From contig NWUY0300012967.1 of assembly GCA_004151065.3 (NCBI GenBank), forward strand, positions 12,728-38,973: DNA of 26,246 nt. Reading direction: 5' to 3'. Each line of letters starts with the position of its first letter. The stretch's first letter is position 1. The position numbers were made by a program, and so were the translations under genes. The DNA is from Larix sibirica (taxonomy: Eukaryota; Streptophyta; Pinopsida; Pinales; Pinaceae). The notes under the pieces were generated by a model. That model was not told where the DNA came from and searched no databases. It saw nothing but the letters and a program-made list of their open reading frames with translations. Of this stretch, positions 21,852 to 26,246 are shown one piece after another.

Positions 21852-24474
21852 TGTTTTAGGTTTTAGAAAAGCATACAATAATGAGAGTAAAAAATATTAA
21901 TGCGAATAACAACAACAACATTTGACACAATACATTTACCTTGGAAAACCCCATGAGGGGAAAAACCATCCATTGAAGATCTTCATTACCTTGGCCTAAA
22001 CCGGCCAAGATAGGCCAAGTGAGCTCACCTGCTCACCTCCAAGCCACATTATAATGGATTATTCCAATCCATTTATAGGATTTATTACATGCAATACCTT
22101 GAGCCAATACCATGGGATACCAAATACCATAGGTGAAAAACCATAAGCTGAAACCTAAACCATTTGACTCATTCCCAATTCAAGGTTATCCCTAACAATC
22201 CCTCTTTTAAGCTTGACTTGGGGATCTCACATACACCCCTCTATCACCTAGGTCTATCTCCCGACTTTACCAGGGGTATGCATGCCTTACTAGGTCTTAT
22301 AGTCATATGGCCATTTACATGCAAACTAATCCATTAATTTATTTTTTCATATGTCTTCATGGTGAATTCACTATCACCATACTTTTCTACATCTTCTCGT
22401 ATCTCCATGCTTGTATTTTCATTCCTTTCCATTAATCGTTTTCCACTATGCACTACACAACTCTCATCTCACAATGCTTCAAATGAAAATATGAAACTCT
22501 CTTTTCATTGTCAAACCCTTTTACACAACAATGGATATTCTACACTGCCATCACCATATTTCTCCTTACACTAGCAATTGCCCTCTTACATCGACGGTAG
22601 CACTCTAGAAACACACAAATCATTTAAACTCATCCTTTTATATTGGATCATCTACTTGTCCTCCTATTCCGAACTCATCCCACGAATTGCTTCTCACAAA
22701 TTCTAAGAGATATCCTTTGCAAGATCGTGTGACATCCCTTTTGTTAGGGTTCACATGAATTCTTACTCTAGCAGCTATCATTCACCATAATCTGAATATA
22801 TTGTTTCACTAGTCTGCACTGGATGCAAATTATTCATGGTGGTGGATAGCTATTTCTTTCAATGATCTCAAATGGGCGTCTATATACTCATCGAAACTAC
22901 ATCACCGATCTTCTCAATAGATTGTTTGACATAACCTACAAGAATCAATGACTTGAACCAACAAATTGATCCACTCAACAAATCTATGAATGATCACAAC
23001 CAAAAGAAGGAAATTGACAAATTTATATAGAAAACAACAAGCTTCATTCTTCAACTGCATCCTTTCTGATCTTGTATTCATCTTGCTCGATCCATAAACT
23101 ATATTTACTCTCTCTCATGCACTTAAACACAAGGTGGACCGCCTCACTTCTTAGGGAACAATAGAAGCAACAAATCATGGCTTCTCCACAATGACTTTCC
23201 TTCTAGTGCCACAAGATTCCTTTCATAAGAAACCAAAAGAAACCCTTCTATGGGATTTTTCAAGGAGTAATGACACCAATACACAGAGTTTCTCGTTCAC
23301 ACCAATATATGGAGAATTTAAAGAATGATGTTGAACTTGTGGATCTTCACTAAGGTGACTGACATCTGGAGAAACAATTGGACCTTTTCTCTCATAGCTG
23401 CAAGAGGGAAACTCCTTTACAATAAACCTCAACCATCAGTGACTCCTTTGTCTCTTCCTTGGCACAAACTTTGAGCTCATTCTCATATTTTGAATACACT
23501 TTAGGATAAGTACCTTTAGGAGTAAATCCATCCTTTAGGTGAACAACAAATGGTGTATCTCTCTCAGGAAACTAGTGGCTTCTTCTTGGCTCCTTTTCAC
23601 ATGGATTTATTTTTTCTCCAAGGGTACACTAGACACTTTAGTGTGGGAATTATCACCTCATAAACAAAAATCCCTTTCTCTCAAGAATATGGGTCTTATC
23701 TTTATGGCCTCATTTGAATCCTTGTGGATGCAACTTCAATGATATCTTCTTAGAGGTGACTCCACAAGATGGCATTTCACACCGTGTTGCTTAGCTTAAT
23801 CACATGATCCATTTATTCATGGGATATCTATATATATATCACTACCCTCAAGTTATCAGGCCATCTCCACACATAGATACATTTTTCTAGTCTAATGAAC
23901 CAACCAATCTCCCAAGGACTGCAGAAGGGATCTGGTCTATACAATGTCGATAATAGCCATATCCACTCTTCCCTTCGGCCTTGTACCCTCTTCACACACC
24001 CTATATATATTCACAAGCATTTCCATAGGCCAAACCATGGCTATGTGGTCATATATCTTCTCGACAGAACCGTAGCTTGGGATATTTACACTGTGGGTAC
24101 TCCAAACAGTAGCTCAGTCGTTTATTCATAGGTATTCCATAGCCTATAGTAGTTGGCTACCTTCACACAAGCTCACCTAATCTCTGATACCATTGCTTAA
24201 TTTTTATTGAAGCATACAATAATGAGAGGAAACAAATATTAATGTGAATAACAACAAAAACATTTGATACAACATATTTACCTTAGAAAACCCCATGAGG
24301 GGAAAAACCATCCAATGAAGTTCTTCATTACCTTGGACAAAACTAACCAAGCTAGGCCAGGTGAGTTCACCCTCTCACCTCTAGGACACATTAAAATGGA
24401 GTATTCCAATCCCTTTATAGGATTCATTNACCTAAACCATTTGACTCATTCCCGAGTCAAGGTTAACCCTAAAA
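21852..24474 (-). mobile_element. small Copia-like LTR element, full extent (copy 2)
   Basis: 3' LTR 21852-22197, polypurine tract 22198-22210, interior 22211-24180, primer binding site 24181-24192, 5' LTR 24194-24474 interrupted by the N at 24429. The 5' LTR resumes at 24430 with ACCTAAACCATTTGACTC and ends at 24474, where the terminal TG has become TT on the minus strand. By comparison with the other LTR about 66 bp are missing at the N. Flanks TTTTA (left, 21847-21851, and 11350-11354 in copy 1) and TTTTG (right, 24475-24479) are a possible imperfect 5-bp target duplication. Confidence 0.72.
24429..24429. other. assembly gap N inside the 5' LTR
   Basis: Here the same LTR continues on both sides, so this gap is a true local one. 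The sister LTR (positions 11590-11655) predicts about 66 missing bases. Confidence 0.85.
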
Positions 24475-24889
24475 TTTTGCTAATATTTTTTTTCTTTGTT
24501 TTTGCAACCCATGAGAATGTTAAGAGGGAGAAAAGAGGTTGACACAGCCTATCAAGGCCCAAATATATAATACCCCTTCCCCGAACCTTGTGCATCGCTA
24601 CATTAATGCACTCCATCCTACGGTTTTTGTAATTTCTAGTGATTTTGATTCAGTGTTTGTACTAGCATATGTGTATAGAACCCAGAGTAGAATGGAATAA
24701 ACCTCAATTCCTATGGAAACTCACTGAATTATGACTAAATGAAAAAGGATATAAAAATAGGGAAGCATTTCTAAAAAATATTATATCCCCAATTGACTTA
24801 TTCACTGTGGCGTAGTATCCTTATTATTTAACCACTGTAATGTCTGTCCAAAGTAACATTCATTTGCATTTAATCAATGACTAGTAATT
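24475..24889. other. unassigned spacer
   Basis: No gene or element boundary is recognised. If the small LTR element inserted into the gypsy leader, this stretch should hold the rest of that leader and its primer binding site, but no TGGTATCAGAG or other clear site was seen on the minus strand. Confidence 0.45.
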
Positions 24890-25710
24890 GAAACAAGTAA
24901 ATAACTATGGGTTAAGAAATACCTATAATGTAGTGAAATTTGGTGATACTTACTTGAATTGGAACAATAAATATACAACCATCTTCGTTATCAACATCAT
25001 CAATGGGAAAAAATGTGTGGTGGACAACTCCACCCAACCTACCCCTTATTCCAGGACTGAGACCCCCCTAGTTCTCAATCAGTAAAACTATGCCAACCCA
25101 CTTTCCTCACCACAATAGGAAAATCCTCACAACCTCCTCCTCCAACCTCCAAATGTCATGGTACAAATAAGACAAAGCACCAAAACATTACATAGGAAGA
25201 GAAGAATCCTCTTGATATTCTCCCCCTTGAAAAATCCAACTTTTCTTATTAATAAAATAAGGTTTATCTGCATGGATCACACTTGTCATCCACACACTAC
25301 TCCCCCTTTTTAGTTTAATAAATCTTATTTTAATCTCTATTTCTAGAGATTATTGTGCACTTAATTATTTCTCTATTTTATTAATATTTTTTTATTATGC
25401 ACCTCTAGCTATGCACCTATAATTATAGCTTATTTAACTATGTGAGGAATTACAAACACCCACCCTTCGGGAAATTTTTTCCTTAAGTTGAATTACACCC
25501 ATTTCTTATTCCCATGCAAGACATGCACAACACCACATAGTATGCACAACCACTATACAATATGCACCTAGATAACTAGTACTATTGTGTGGGGTCAAAA
25601 GTTACTCGTGTGGCCATCATGGGTAATTCTCGTACCTACATTATCACAAATATTTAGTGCCCTATTTAAATACATGATTGATTACTCTTATTGAATTCCT
25701 ATTATGCAAT
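24890..25710 (-). mobile_element. diverged gypsy-type LTR, relative of 4675-5735
   Basis: Blocks in the same order as the gypsy LTR: CAACTCCACCCAACC, CTATGCCAACCCA, CACTTGTCATCCA, a purine tract with CCCGAAGGGTGGGTG on the minus strand, then GATAACTAGTACTATTGTG and GTGTGGCCATCATG. Similarity ends at 25710, just before the CACTACTAC terminus and before the expected LTR start. It could be the lost 5' LTR of the gypsy element at 5.7-11.2 kb or belong to another insertion; the divergence by eye is high for two LTRs of one element. Confidence 0.55.
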
Positions 25711-26246
25711 CACTACTACATTGGGGTCCAAATTCGACATTTGGACTGACGTTTAAAGTTAAAAACCAGTTCTTAACATTGAAAAGATGTCAATTGGGAA
25801 GATTTTTTTGAAAAAATACAACATAATAAGCGATGTGTTAAGGTATATGTCACTTAAGCGACTCCCCAAGGAATCACTTAAGTGACTCCCTAGAGTGTTG
25901 CTTAAGAGGCACCCTAGGGAGTCACTTAAGTGATGTATGCCTTAGCACGTCATTCGAAAAAAATAAATCTAAAGATATGGATGTATATCTTGATCCTCTT
26001 ATAGATTAACTTTTAAAATGATGGGCCGACATCAGTATGTACGACATATGCAAACTTGTAGGCCAAATACAATTTTTGTTCCATGGAATGCTTACATGGA
26101 CAATTCATGATGCACTCGGTCTTACACATTTTTGTGTATCTAATTTTCCGATGTATCTGTACGCATCATTTATTATTGAACCTCTTTTTATAAATTTTGG
26201 AATTCTATATATTAACACTATTCCATAACTTGCAGGGATTCAAACA
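25711..26246. mobile_element. possible CACTA (CMC/EnSpm) transposon or MITE end
   Basis: CACTACTACATTGGGG at 25711 resembles the CACTA terminal inverted repeat. It is followed by short subterminal words in both directions (CGACATTTGGAC, GATGTCAATTGGG) and by the hairpin array at 25832-25951. It begins exactly where similarity to the gypsy LTR ends, as expected for an insertion. The other end is not in the window, so the 3-bp target duplication cannot be tested. A 63-codon frame at 26037-26228 shows no motif. Confidence 0.3.
25832..25951. repeat. 24-bp tandem quasi-palindromic array with hairpin arms
   Basis: Units begin at 25849, 25873, 25897 and 25921, exactly 24 bp apart, each with a CTTAAG centre inside a TCACTTAAGTGA-like palindrome. 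A perfect 20-bp inverted repeat lies at 25874-25893 and 25914-25933 with a 20-base loop. A wider inverted repeat, 25832-25866 against 25917-25951, differs only by transitions, which become G-U pairs in RNA. Confidence 0.85.

Larger units (their letters stand above)
13933..24429. repeat. copy 2 of the 10,497-bp block, probable alternate haplotype contig
   Basis: This block is the near-exact second copy. It begins just after the N at 13932 and ends with the N at 24429, the same base at which copy 1 ends. The sequence after 24429 continues the interrupted LTR, whereas the sequence after 13932 does not. This is what results when two allelic contigs with the same end points are placed one after the other in a scaffold. 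A real recent tandem duplication is less likely. Confidence 0.85.

Noticed and set aside
24461-24474. CCCTAAA as a plant telomere-type repeat
   Set aside because: It occurs once only and is the end of an LTR.
25849-25933. CRISPR-like spaced repeats
   Set aside because: The 24-bp units are contiguous and without unique spacers, and the genome is a plant's.

Overview
This is plant nuclear DNA, probably from a gymnosperm, most likely a conifer. That is an inference from old, decayed LTR retrotransposons crowded around one short gene, from the chromovirus-type Ty3/gypsy pol with its FPYLF-ending chromodomain, and from the AT-rich spacers. No bacterial, viral or organellar gene was seen. The window holds one believable host gene, a compact three-finger CCCH zinc-finger gene of two exons (3208-3761). 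Almost everything else is retrotransposon remains or unassigned spacer.

Layout: (i) 1-591, minus strand, the gag of a Copia element (UBN2 family) with in-frame stops. (ii) 1728-2345, a fragment of an LTR family with an N at 1968. (iii) 2874-3137, two kinds of direct repeat in front of the CCCH gene, the second carrying two identical five-codon uORFs. (iv) 3208-3761, the CCCH gene. (v) about 4675-11223, a minus-strand Ty3/gypsy chromovirus: 3' LTR ending at 5735, polypurine tract, degenerate open stretches in the position after pol, then chromodomain, integrase, RNase H, RT, protease and gag. It is dead: the RT catalytic FxDD reads FLEY, the protease DSG is gone and stops are frequent. (vi) from 11355, a second minus-strand LTR element with a tRNA-Met primer binding site, polypurine tract, 346-bp LTR and about 2 kb of interior without gag or pol, beside the gypsy 5' leader and possibly inserted in it.

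The largest structural feature is that 3436-13932 (10,497 bp) recurs at 13933-24429 at a constant offset of 10,497, with only seven substitutions and no indel found by eye. Each copy ends in a single N, in mid-LTR. The left edge lies in mid-exon of the CCCH gene. This looks like two allelic contigs placed in series by a scaffolder, not a biological tandem duplication. Features in 13933-24429 are therefore probably second haplotype copies, and the CCCH fragment at 13933-14258 is probably not a real paralogue or pseudogene.

After the duplication come about 400 unassigned bases, a diverged relative of the gypsy LTR (about 24890-25710), a CACTACTA-type terminus at 25711 resembling a CACTA transposon end, and a 24-bp tandem quasi-palindromic array (25849-25933) able to form a strong hairpin. 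I saw no undescribed multi-gene system. The points most worth checking are the false duplication, the frameshifted new tail of the CCCH protein, its duplicated uORFs, and the hairpin array.
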